64,000 bases of DNA. Source: Diplolepis rosae (taxonomy: Eukaryota > Arthropoda > Insecta > Hymenoptera > Diplolepididae). Shown here in pieces: positions 34,137 through 44,995 of the stretch. The stretch is from the NCBI GenBank assembly GCA_030998225.1, contig JAPYXD010000723.1, positions 21,779,501 to 21,843,500 on the forward strand. Reading direction: 5' to 3'. Each line of letters begins with the position of its first letter. The first letter of the stretch is position 1. The notes below the pieces were generated by a model, which worked only from the letters and a program-made list of their open reading frames with translations, ran no database searches and was not told the DNA's origin. The position numbers were made by a program, and so were the translations under genes.

Positions 34137-34728
34137 ATGTCGAGAATGCTTGTCGAAGCTTGCGGTGAACATGCTCTTGGCAAAACACAGTATTTCGAAT
34201 GGTTTAAAAAATTCAGAAGTAGTAATTTTGATGTAAGAAACGAAGATCGTAGAAAATCGCTTAAAAAGTTCGAAGACAACGAATTGCAAGCCTTACTGGA
34301 TGAAGAGCTGCTAAAACCTGGTGAAACTGTCAACACGAATCGCTACCAACAGCAAATGATCGATTTACATCGAGCATTACTAGAAAAACGACCGGATTAT
34401 CGAAGAAAGCAACACAAAGTCATATTTTCTTCACGATAATGCCCCATCACACACAGCGAAACGGGTCAAGGAAACGATCGAGACGTTCAGTTGGGGAATA
34501 CTGGCGCATGCCGCTTTTTCTCCAGACTTGGCTCCGTCGGATTACCATCTGTTCGCATCACTGGTCCACGCTCTCGCTGAACAACGCTTCACTTCGTACG
34601 AAAATGTACGAGAATGGCTAGATAACTAGTTTGATTTAAAAGACGAACAGTTTTATTAGCGTAGAATTCATCACCTTCCGGAGAGGTGGGGAAAATGTGT
34701 AAATAGCAATGGAGATTACTTTGAATAA
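34137..34728 (+). pseudogene. Mariner transposase, mauritiana type, 440-bp internal deletion
   Basis: ATG 34137 is followed directly by SRMLVEACGEH, so part of the first helix-turn-helix is missing. EWFKKFRSSNFDVRNEDRR and LQALLDEE follow, then an in-frame jump to LLKPGETVNTNRYQQQM, which removes about 147 residues including the first catalytic Asp. One extra base near 34426 shifts the frame; beyond it are the second Asp (LHDNAPSHT, codon 34435) and the third (LAPSDYHLF, codon 34540), 34 residues apart as in mariners. Two more stops (near 34628 and 34658) precede the C-terminal ERWGKCVNSNGDYFE, stop 34726-34728. Confidence 0.88.
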
Positions 34729-34806
34729 AATATTTTTGATCATTTTCATGCAACAGACGTGTAACTTTTGCAAAAAAATTCCGGTTTCATATTTCTAGAC
34801 CTGGTA

Positions 34807-35361
34807 CATCTAAATCATTCGCTTTAAACCCTGAAAATAACATCGTGCCAGCCTTGCCACTACATGCCGCTATTGTTAATATTCTTGCAGTGCCCTCTGG
34901 AGCGAAACGCAAAAATTAATCTACGAACTTTTGGTCCATACCACGTATTAGAAACTCATAAAGAATCCAGTTTTTCTTCTTCAGTGTGTCATTTTATTAG
35001 TATTTTAAGCATGTAAATTATTTTTATAGAATTAAGTGCCCCGCGACGTTAACAAATTCACACATTTATGCATGGTGCGCACTGTGATGTGAAATTGAAA
35101 ACGAAATAAACGGGTCAGGTGAATCTAATCACCAGCCGTATTGCATTTACTAAACTGCGAGTGGTGCATTTCCTTCTATAGTTTTCAGAAAGAGGAATAC
35201 GTATGCTTGAAGGACACGTATTGTATTATAAATACACCCAAACATTTTTTACCTACAAGCGAATTATTGAAGCTCCCATATCATTTCTACCAGTGTAGGA
35301 AAAAATCTTAAGCAAATCGTTCCCATACAAATTTATAAATTCATTTGTGAACAATCAAAAT
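34807..35361. other. No feature recognised
   Basis: Mixed composition without a conserved frame or inverted ends. The TA of the next MITE begins at 35362. Confidence 0.35.
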
Positions 35362-35363
35362 TA

Positions 35364-35592
35364 CACTGAAAAAAATGGTTAGTAAAACCAACTACTTCGG
35401 TTTGTAAAATATGCCTCAGCTATTTTATTAGTTAGCATAACAATTTTTTAAGTTGGTGTTACTACCCAAGTTCTTTTGATAACAATTGAGATAGTAAAAC
35501 CAACAAAAAAAATTGTTGTGCTAACTAATAAAATAGCTGAGCCATATTTTACAAACCGAAATAGTTGGTTTTACTAACCATTTCTTTCAGTG
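35364..35592. mobile_element. Hairpin MITE, 229 bp, TA target
   Basis: CACTGAAAAAAATGGTTAGT at the left and, on the minus strand, CACTGAAAGAAATGGTTAGT at the right, with inverted similarity continuing about 90 bp inward. TA flanks at 35362-35363 and 35593-35594. The ends start CACTG, like the 956-bp element. A degraded relative may end at 55541 (ACTAACCATTTTTTCAGTGTA). Confidence 0.85.
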
Positions 35593-35594
35593 TA

Positions 35595-37176
35595 AGATTT
35601 ATCTTTAATTTTAAAGAAGTACGTAACTGTTCAGAATTGAGAGACCTACTAACCTGTTGGCATATTTCTCAATGTTCTTGGACTAGGTTTGAAGATAAGT
35701 TTGTGTAAAATCATACTAATTTGTTAGAATAATTCCATCAGTTTTATTTTTTATGGTACTGAAAACTAAATTTGTATTGAAAGACAATATTTTAAATAAA
35801 CACACATTGATTGAGCAACTACCAAAATGTAAATACTCTTATCACTTTTTATAGTAATCTATTTGAAAAGTATTTGTCAAAATATAGTAACTATTATATT
35901 TGTATTTACGTCTTGAGAAAGGTCGGGAGTAGATCTCTGTTTTTATCTCGTACCAACCTTTATGAAAAAAGTATTGAATAAAGTATTGCAATAAGTATTT
36001 GAATAATCATTGGTTAATTTAATATTATTTTTGCGTCAAAAGTATTGGAGTTAAGTGTTAGAGGCAAGTTTTCGCGATACTTTCAAAGCGAAATTAGTAT
36101 GCAATTTATTAATTCTTATTTCAATACTCATCCTAATTCATGATCCAATACTTGATCCAATACTTTTTTTTCATTAGAGAACTAGGCTGCTTTTTCCAAC
36201 ATTTTGTCTTTCCCCATATACATTCACCTTGCAGAATTACTCACCCTTATCAACGACGCTCATCCCTCGAGGACATAGAATGAGAATTAAATTTCCATAA
36301 CGCTTGACGTTCCGGATTTCAAGCTGCCCCATCCATCAAGTCGATGCCATCCTATAATAACGACCTCTTTATACAATGAACTAGGGAAGTAAAAATAATT
36401 AAAAAATTATATATCGGCGGTGTTAGCTGCTTTTTGCTTTCCATAGTATGAAAAAAACCAGTATATTTCTTTATCGTTTTATTTATTTCCTTTTTTAAAA
36501 AACTGAAATGACAAAACTACTTTCTAAATTTGAACAAGTCAAAATTTGACTGCATTGGAAAATGTGACCACTTTTGGACTATATAATCAGTTATTTTAAC
36601 TAATAACCACTGAAAATTACTGATGATTAAAGAGAATTGAATCATTGCATAGCGACCATAGGCACATGTGTGCCCTACATTTTGGAATTTTTTTTCGATA
36701 AAACTACTCAACTGATTTATTTGATAAGGTATCTTTTTATAAAAGTACAGAGTATTATAATTTTTTAATTATATGTTTTCAACACATTCTTTCTACCACT
36801 TTTAGTAGACTGTAGAAAATTGCAATTTTGCAATTCCTTTTGTATAAATAAATTTCTGGGTATAAGCATTTTTTCAACGTCCCGTTTAAGAATTGAACTA
36901 GAAAGTATAATATAAATTTTAATTCCTTCAGTACTAAATCTGAATGCAACATTCCTTTTTAAAATTCTCTGAGGGATAAAAGTTGACAAGCTCCATGTAT
37001 GTAAATCTTGAGCGAATAAAATGCGAGGCATGATTCTTATCTGGGATGCGAACATCAGCCGACTTTTTCCAAGTGTTTGAGAAAAATCCAACGGATCTTT
37101 TGCAGCATTTAGTAACCATGCACGAAACTTAAAATTTTCTTGGCTGGACACAAATTTTGGTGAAACGAAAAGGTGG
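35595..37176. other. AT-rich stretch, nothing recognised
   Basis: A 151-codon open frame on the minus strand (36765-37220) begins with GTG, shows no conserved motif and overlaps a mariner fragment, so I do not call it a gene. No other feature. Confidence 0.35.
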
Positions 37177-37298
37177 TACAGGACGTAGACTGGTATTTTA
37201 AAGACCCCGAAGAAATCCACATGCGTGAAGGAATCGTGAACTTAAAGAAATGTTGGGTCAAATGCATTGAACTTCGAGGGGGCTATGTCGAAAAATAA
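37177..37298 (+). pseudogene. Mariner transposase C-terminal fragment, irritans-like
   Basis: The frame reads DWYFKDPEEIHMREGIVNLK then CWVKCIELRGGYVEK, stop 37296-37298. The last 15 residues match the C-terminus of the irritans copies at 41416 and 31999 (ELKGxYxEK). Upstream sequence is not recognisable as transposase. Confidence 0.6.
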
Positions 37299-37499
37299 GG
37301 TATATTACAAAACCCAAATTGTTGTCTATAACATCAAACCAATTTTATTATCAAACCACTCTCGTAAGGGACACAAATACTGAAAAATTGGTAAAAAGAC
37401 ATTTTTTATGCAGTTTTAAGTGATTCTTGGAGTTTCTGATCACAAAAATGGTCATATTCTACACAAAGATTGAAAGTCACATTATAACATTTTCGAACT

Positions 37500-38300
37500 T
37501 TTTTTTGTCACTTGACCAATGATAACTGATTTCGATAGGATTTTTTCCGTAGAATCTGAATCCGCAGACGGAAGTAGAGAATCAGCTCTAGTTTTCGAAA
37601 AAAACGGGGTCAAAAGTCCCAAAAAACGTGTTTTCGGCCATTTTTGAGGACGTGTAAAAATGTAACGCGAGGCAATAGAACCTCCTAAGAGGGATAAAAT
37701 GGAAGCTTGGCTCATGTTCTTTCAGAGTAAAAAACAAAAGACCAGGTGCCATGACCTTGAAATGGTCGGGAACAGACTTTGTACATGTGAGCACACCAAT
37801 TCCATCACACGCTACCACATTAGCGCTCGCTGCTCTTTCCGTCTTTCAACTTTCTTCTCATTAATTCTCTAGCCTTCTACAATTCGGGGTGCTTTTTTAT
37901 TGTGAGTCCCCTCGCCTCTCACAATTCGGGGTGCTCTTTTATTGTGAATTCCCTAGCCTCTCACGACTTCAGACGCTCTAGCGTGTGGTGGAATTAGTGC
38001 GCGTACATGTATAAAGTCTGTTCCCGACCATTTCAGGGTCATGACACCTGATTCTTTGTGTTTTATTTCGAAAGGACAAGAACCAAGCTTCGATTTCATC
38101 CCGCTGAGAAGGTTCTATTGGCTCGCGTTACATTTTTGCACATCCTCAAAAATGTCTAAAAACACGTTTTTTGGGACTTTTGACCCCATTTTTCCAAATC
38201 TAGAGCCAATTCTCTGCTTTCGTCTCCAGATTCGGATTCTGCGAGGAAAAGCCTATCGAAAACAGTTATCATTGGTTAAGTGCCAAAATCCATGTCGGAC
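37500..38300. repeat. Foldback element with about 315-bp diverged arms
   Basis: The arms 37500-37825 and 37980-38300 are inverted repeats with perhaps 15-20 percent divergence (AATGATAACTGATTTCGATA against AATGATAACTGTTTTCGATA; AATGGTCGGGAACAGACTTT in both). The spacer contains two tandem 42-bp units starting 37872 and 37914 (CACAATTCGGGGTGCTCTTT). Frames inside the arms are mirror images of each other and not genes. Confidence 0.8.
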
Positions 38301-39940
38301 AGTGTAATTAATGCAAATTTATAAAAAATTTAAATTATTCAAAGTTTAATGTCATTTGGTGACTCTTGACATTACCTTAAGTGCTGTAAAAATTTAAGTA
38401 ATAGAAAACTGACTTTTGAATATATAGATATGCTATAACAAGAGTCTATACAGCCTATATAAATATTCTTCATTTTTACGGGTATCTATCTAGCTTTATT
38501 GTGACGACTGGAAGCTGTATCGTAAAGCCGGTGAACATAAACCTTCTTCTATAAGTACTTGGAAGTTGAAATTTATGCTACACTTTGAAAATAAAGTCTT
38601 ATTCCATGCTTAAAAATCGATCAACTTTGAGATGTAACTGTACAATATTGTTACAAAAAGACAGACTTATGCATTGGAGGTTGATTTCAAGATAAAATCT
38701 TCTGAAGTATGTAATCAATTTAAGAAAGACAGTGCAGCAATATCTTTTTAAATGAGATAACATAAAAATAAAAAATCATAGGTAATAAAAAAAACCTTAA
38801 GTCAGAATGCTCTACTTATTCTCAGATGAATTTAAACGTCAGTATTGACTGGGAATTGGTAAAAATATTGACTGAAATCGTTAGTAGAAAAATTTTCTTT
38901 AATTTTTTTGTCAAACTGCACTTTAAACATTTAGGATTGACTTATTTGAATTGCATCTGAAATTCAGTCGACACCTTCGACTAAAATCAAGATTTTTCTT
39001 TTCCACGAAGGATTCTTTGGAAAATCAAATATATTGCTTGGAGGGTTTCGATGAATTTCTCAAATGCCATCATTCTTTGCACGTAGCTCAGTCGCAACTT
39101 ATTTTCACTTTTCTTTTACTTTTTTAAGAGAGTTTCTTCCTCTAGTTTGAACGAAGGTATCTACCTTGCAAACCACATCAATCGTTCATTTCATGAACTT
39201 CTTCCACTGTTGGAAGTTTATAAAATTCTGTTGGGAAAGATTTCAAATTACGTGTAAAAGAGAACTGAAAATTTAATTCTGTGACCAAGGGAAAGAGAAG
39301 ACCGCCAAATATTGCAAAAACTTCATGTGAAAAAGGGCTTGGTGGGTTGTATATAAAGAAACAAAAATAGAGAAAAGGAATAGAGAAAGTGAAACAAAAC
39401 TTTTTCAAAGAAAAGGGAATGTTATTAAACTTAAAATTAAAAATAGTTCAACTTCTATCCACGGACTATGATGCGACGAAACTATGTACCAACTATTTTT
39501 TCCTTCACATAAAAGTTAGTATTTTGAGAGTTAATTACCAATGGCCTTTCTTCAAAATGTAATCTATTTCGAAGCATTTTTATCGAAACCCTCGCATGAA
39601 TATTCCATTAACGTTTCACTTTAGTCCCTCCCACAGAAATAATATAATTATTTTCTTGAATTCGTAAACTTCCCATAACAAACCTTCTAGCAAAGTTAAA
39701 TTTAGAATAATCGAAATAAGTCAAAATCATAAAAACAATCATAACTTTTATCATAAGCTTCTACTCTCCAATTTAAAATGAAATTTACACTTGATGTTGT
39801 CTACAGTGATAAACTTATAACAATGGAACATTATTCCAAGTGTAAAAATATAAACATTTTTATAAATTTAAAACGCATGAAGGTAATTTTTATATCAAAA
39901 TTTTAAAGTTTGCACGGATAATCCGGATTTCGTGGTAATT
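38301..39940. other. AT-rich stretch, nothing recognised
   Basis: 1.6 kb with no supported coding, RNA or repeat feature. Confidence 0.4.
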
Positions 39941-40265
39941 AATTTAGCACCACGGTAGATTGTCTATCTTGCAGTTCACGAGAAAGTTTGCTGATAACGT
40001 CGCAGGGTTAGTTACCCCTTTAAGTCTTACGATCATGTTCCAGGCATCCCTTTCCGTCTTGCACAACCCCTTTATTCCGCAACCTCCTTTACCCCTTGAA
40101 ATACAACCTCCCAACTGTGAAAGGAGAGCGATAATAAACTATATATGTATATGTACAGTCACTGGTAAACCACATGCAATCCGTAATGTTTGCACTAGAA
40201 GTTATACTACCTACAACAACAGGAGGAGGCACTTTATCAACGCCCCGATGTAAAGTGTCTGAATT
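39941..40265. other. Less AT-rich segment, unassigned
   Basis: Relatively C-rich (CCGCAACCTCCTTTACCCCT near 40077). A 97-codon plus frame here (39960-40253) starts without ATG and has no recognisable motif. It may be an unrecognised repeat or unique sequence. Confidence 0.25.
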
Positions 40266-41348
40266 CTGGTATACCAATTTTAACGAATAGCCCAGTTACT
40301 TTCTACTGCCTGAATACGTCAGAAATAATAAGGTTCTAGTGCTCGGAAAACGTAGCAAGTGGTTGAGGAAAAAAGGATTCTCATTTCGCATAGACGAGGA
40401 TTTATTCAACACTGTAGAAGGAAATAGAACTTTGATTAGATTTTAAAATTGTCCATCCATTACGACATGAATATAATTCTTAAGTTTATCTTCTTTCAGA
40501 TGAGGATAAACTCTTGGCAGAAAGGATTTTATAGGGAAAAATTGTATAAAATTGAATGAGTTTTCTGAATTAAATTAGTATGTATACTTTTCAATCCAAA
40601 AAATTGTATTGCACCAAAATTTAATGAAAGATGTGAATAACACTTGCATTTTTCTGACAAAATTGAAATTCCTATCTAAATAAATACAGAATTTTACTGA
40701 AGACATTTTCTTAATTACAATGATGAGTCGTTATTACCATTTTTATATTTGCCTTGAAAAAGTGCACTGTCGATAAATGAAAAATTGAGAACTTTTTTCA
40801 AAATTTTAGTCCAAACTTTTTAGAAAACTTTTAAATTGTACAATGATTTTGCAGTGAATTTCATTCAGACACTCATTTAATATTTTCGTATACTGAAACG
40901 GGACTCCTAAAATAAAATAGTGATTTAAAATCACTCAGCGACCTGTTGCTTGTATGGCCAATGAACATTAAATCTCTGTAAGTTGCAATATGATGAAGAA
41001 AGCTTACCAACTGGGGAATTCAAAATTATTTTCATGAGCTTTGAGTTCAAATGAAAATGAGTCCTTGATTTCAACACTATAATGAACTTACTTCAAAATT
41101 ATCATTCTTGACTGACTTTCAATGTTATGCAAATCACGTTACACTTTAAAATAAAATAGCATTTTAACTTCAGATTTAACTTTTTTATGTTCTGAAGCTA
41201 AAAATCATAATTTTTTTCAAGCAAAATCTAGGTCAATTCTACAATAATTTAATAACCTCTTTGTTTCATAATCTTACCTTTTTGAAAACTATAAGAAATT
41301 GAATATGCAATTCCCAAATTTGCAAAATGGGTCGATCTTCAATCTAAA
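40266..41348. other. AT-rich stretch, nothing recognised
   Basis: No supported feature up to the mariner end at 41351. Confidence 0.4.
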
Positions 41349-41350
41349 TA

Positions 41351-42345
41351 CAAGGGCTGTTCAATAAGTCCGTGACTTTAAAATGAAGAACACTTTTCAT
41401 AACAAAAATTCCAATTTATTTTTCAACATAGCCCCCTTTTAACTGTATGCATTTATTATAGGGGTGCTCAAGCTTCTTTATGCCCTCTAAAAAGTAATTT
41501 TTATCAAACCCCTCAAAATACTCATTTGTCGCAGCAATGATCCCCCCGTCCAATGAAAATCTTTTACCTCCAAGCCAAGTTTTCATGTCAAGAAACAAAA
41601 AATAATCGGAAGGAGTTAAATCTGGGGAATAAGGTGGATGAGGAAGTATTTCGTAGCGTAAATCAAATAACTTGGCCGTTGCAATGGCACTCGTGTGAGC
41701 TGGTGCATTGTCGTGGTGGAAAAGCACTTTTTTTCGCCAGATGGAGCCGTTTTTCCTTCAATATGGCATCAGATCGATCTAATAATGAGGCATAATACTC
41801 GCCTGTAATATGTTTTCCCTGCTGTAGATAATCGATTAATATTATACTATGTGAGTCCCAAAAAGTTGTGGCCATGACCTTACCGGCTGATGGAACCGTC
41901 TTCCCTTTTTTCGGCGCAGATTCGCCAGGCCCAGTCCAAATTTTCGACTGATTTTTGTTTCTGGCGTATAATAATGAATCCACGTTTCATCAACAGTTAC
42001 ATGACATCGCAAAAATTCCTTTGAATTACGTTGAAACATGCCCAAACATTGCTCAGACGCAACCACACGAGCCCGCTTGTGATCGGTTGTGAGCAAACGC
42101 GGCACCCATCTTGCACACAGCTTCCTCATGCCCAAACATTCATGTAAAATGTGCCATATGCGTCCCACTGAAATGTTTGCAGTCTAACTAATCTCACGCA
42201 CTTTCAATCGAAGATCGTTGAGTACGATGTGGATTTTATCGATCATTTCTTGAGAAGTCACCTCTTTTGGACGGTCAGGACGCTCAGCATCACTTGTGCT
42301 AATACGGCCGCAACGAAATTCAGTGAAATACTTATGAATTAAAAA
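41351..42345 (-). mobile_element. Irritans-type mariner, 5' truncated
   Basis: The 3' terminal repeat CAAGGGCTGTTCAATAAGTC starts at 41351 next to TA (41349-41350) and resembles the end of the mariner at 2272 (GGATCAATAAGTCCCGGGAC). Homology stops near 42345, inside the transposase N-terminus, so the 5' end and its repeat are missing. Confidence 0.8.
41416..42345 (-). pseudogene. Mariner transposase, irritans type, frameshifted
   Basis: Minus-strand frames give, N to C: KYFTEFRCGRISTSDAERPD and LNDLRLKVREIS (42345-42185, stop); GRIWHILHECLGMRKLCARW and VTVDETWIHYYTPET with the first Asp (42165-41970); ESAPKKGKTVPSAGKVMATT, FWDSHSIILIDYLQQGK (41950-41810); then LFHHDNAPAHTSAIATAKLF (second Asp, codon 41712-41710) and PYSPDLTPSDYFLF (third, codon 41607-41605), 34 residues apart, to QLKGGYVEK, stop 41416. 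All three catalytic Asp codons survive, but one stop and at least two frameshifts break the protein, and about 35 N-terminal residues are absent. Confidence 0.88.
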
Positions 42346-44190
42346 TTTTAAACTCATGACTAGAAACCTATTATAATTATGATTTAATTCTAATGTTATT
42401 AAAGCGGCGCCAGATCGAATAAGGGAGTATATAATTTTTTCGTTCGAGCATAATGACTTTTTAGCGCAATGACCTTTGTTTAAAAAATTGTTAAACCTAA
42501 TTTCCATAAATTGAGCTAATTTAAGAAATTTGGTTCAATTTCATCGAAAAATAATTTGAAAGTTATAACTTCCGAATTGTCAAACTTCATTTAAACTCAA
42601 ACCAAAAATTATATACCCCTTTGTTCGATCCGCCACTTCAATTTAGGTCTGTTTTTCTTAAAACATCACATTAAAATACATATATCATGATCAACATTAA
42701 TTTTTCAGTCGCTTAAGTTTTTATGGAGTGTCAACATAGGATTAATTTATTTCTTCTTCATTTAAACCAGTTTTTCTACATGAATTTCTTTTAAGAATGA
42801 AAGTGATATAAATGTCTACATTTCAGAAACTATTTGAGAACTTCTGCAGTCGGATTTATGTTACGGGTAATATCTAGTTTTATACCCTGACTACGACTTA
42901 TACATTCTTCTTGTGATGGAGTAGTTGGATAAGTGATTTTGACAGTTAATGATTGATTTACTTGCTTAGTGCGGTGGAAGTTACGTAAAAGTAAAGGTAC
43001 ACCCTTGACGAAAATTGTGTGCTTATATTGCTGGATATGCATATTGATAGGAATACAGAAAAAGAGAAATGACGGATTGCATTGAATGATATTAACTCTA
43101 TATTTAAGACATACTGTATAATAATATTCACACAAAAGCTGATTTTTTTCTCTTTAAATATTTATTTGCAAATAAATTGATAATAATAAAAATCTGGCAA
43201 ATTCTACAAACTTTTCTCCATTATTTATGTTAATTTAAATATACATATTCATATATTCCTACAAGCGTTTATATCGCATCCACTAAAGAAATTAAAATAT
43301 TATGTAAAGTATAAAATTATTTCAGTTTCACTATTGAATCTTGCAAATAAGGCAACAAAACGTACCACTCGAATGTGATCTAAGCATAGAACTGCTTCAA
43401 TAAAATCACCTCTACTTTAAAAACACACTTCCCTTAACACTCAAAAGCCTAGTAAAGTGATGCTTTACCTATATAGATAATAAAAAACCACTGCCAAGTA
43501 AGTATTGTTGTATTCATTATTGATGTGTTCACTTGTGCACATTATATGAGCACTTTGCTTTCTCATAGGAATTAAATGCACGCTTCTTTAAAGAAGAAAG
43601 TTATAGTTACTTTTACGGAAAAAAATAGTTCGAGAAACTTTACTCAACTTTTGAGCAACGTTAGGACATATGGACAAGTTGGAAATTATTTAATATTATT
43701 GTAATAATTTGTAAATGTACATTCTGAAACTTGACTCTACATTCCTAAAGTTTACCGAACTGTATTAACTTTTGTATTACTTCAGGGCCCTATATTAGAG
43801 GTATATTTACGTCGTACCCCAGAGTCCTCCATTGTTGCCTACTTGGCTCTCCATGCAGCTTCTTAAAGTAGTACTTCTCTCAGATGATTTTCTTACAAAA
43901 AGTTTAAAATCAAGATATAATACTAATAAAGTATCCGCTCTTTTATCCTCCAAAGTTTGAACTCTTTCTTATGTTTAGTTTTTGAGATATTTAATAACAA
44001 AGTCGATCACTTTTACATACACGGTATAGGAAATCAATACAGAAATGTGCCTAAAAGCTACATATACGACGAATCGCTCTTACGACCGAGTTGAAAATCT
44101 GAATACTTATTATTTATTCAAAAACGAAACTACTTTCAAACTTTCAATCGATTCTTGTGTTTAGTTTTCGAGATATTCAATACGAAAATA
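42346..44190. other. AT-rich stretch; tiny retrotransposon-like scrap near 43831
   Basis: The only hint of structure is ATTGTTGCCTACTTGGCTCT (43831) with ATGCAGCTTCTT, similar over about 36 bp to 51898-51931 in the gag relic. Otherwise no feature is recognised. Confidence 0.3.
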
Positions 44191-44194
44191 TATT

Positions 44195-44830
44195 ATTTTT
44201 TGAAATTCGAGCTGTGACATGTAATTTTTGGCAACATCGCGCTTCGAGGAAAGCAGAAAGTTGGCGCCAATTTTGATTCGAGCTTGTTTTGAATTAACTT
44301 GGCCTGGTTTTGGCTTTTATTATTGATTTTGCCAGCGCCGCAGCGGCTTTTAGACGTTTTTTGAGCATTTTTTGTTTGGTCCATTTATTTTTATGTTTTA
44401 ACTGTCCCGAAATACTTCACTCCCAACAACAAAAACAAACACAAGCTCGCGCGCACAAGCATGTCTCTCCGTATGACGAGTTGCGACGTTGCCAGATTCC
44501 TTAGACAGCTGAGAGGCATGATTGTGAGTGTATGACCGCGCGTGCGGTCATACACCCGGCAGGCACGTATCGTTTCACAGATAAAGCCAGCGCTATGCCA
44601 TTCGACGTATACCGATTCGAAACTTTCTACTCCGAAGGTCAGGGAAGTAGTACCTTCAGACTTATTTTTGGGACCGTCGTCCTGAACGCTGCACATCTCA
44701 TTGTCCTTGTGTAATGGTAAATCAAGGGCTGTCCTTTCTTGTGGCGAGCAGGTAACACTGTGGCTTACTGAAGCACCGGGTTGTCTCCGTCTTCTTACGG
44801 ATTTTATAGAACACCTAATCAGTAACTTTT
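44195..44830. other. GC-richer segment with a perfect hairpin, unassigned
   Basis: The composition rises sharply (GCCAGCGCCGCAGCGGC near 44332; CTCGCGCGCACAAGC near 44448). A 12-bp perfect hairpin is at 44528-44555. There is no recognisable protein. It is cut at its right by the mariner that begins at 44835. It could be a promoter/5' exon region of an old gene or an unknown repeat. Confidence 0.3.
44528..44555. repeat. Perfect 12-bp hairpin
   Basis: GTGTATGACCGC, loop GCGT, then GCGGTCATACAC. The GC-rich inner half makes this a stable stem in DNA or RNA. Role unknown. Confidence 0.7.
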
Positions 44831-44995
44831 ACCAGATGGTTTGAAAAGTCCCGGACCTGACGACCAAATTACATCACTAATATAAAACTCTTATCATTGT
44901 GCCAACCTTAATACACTAAATCCAAAGTTTCATTACAATCTCTCAAGTAGTTTGTGTTTGATAGTAATTGTCACGTCATCATCCTATCTAAACAA

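Larger units (their letters stand above)
33007..34804 (+). mobile_element. Mauritiana-type mariner with both TIRs, split by a 956-bp element
   Basis: The left end CCAGGTCTAGAAGTATGAAA and the right end (minus strand CCAGGTCTAGAAATATGAAA) are flanked by TA at 33005-33006 and 34805-34806. The 956-bp element sits just inside the left repeat. Without it the mariner is about 840 bp against 1286 bp for Mos1, the difference matching the deletion in its transposase. Confidence 0.9.

Noticed and set aside
36765..37220. 151-codon minus-strand open frame
   Set aside because: Starts with GTG, composition is AT-driven, no family resemblance, and its 5' end overlaps a plus-strand mariner fragment.
37588..38307. 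Two similar proteins in the foldback arms (GTFDPxF wording)
   Set aside because: They are the same DNA read in inverted orientation, with no independent coding evidence.
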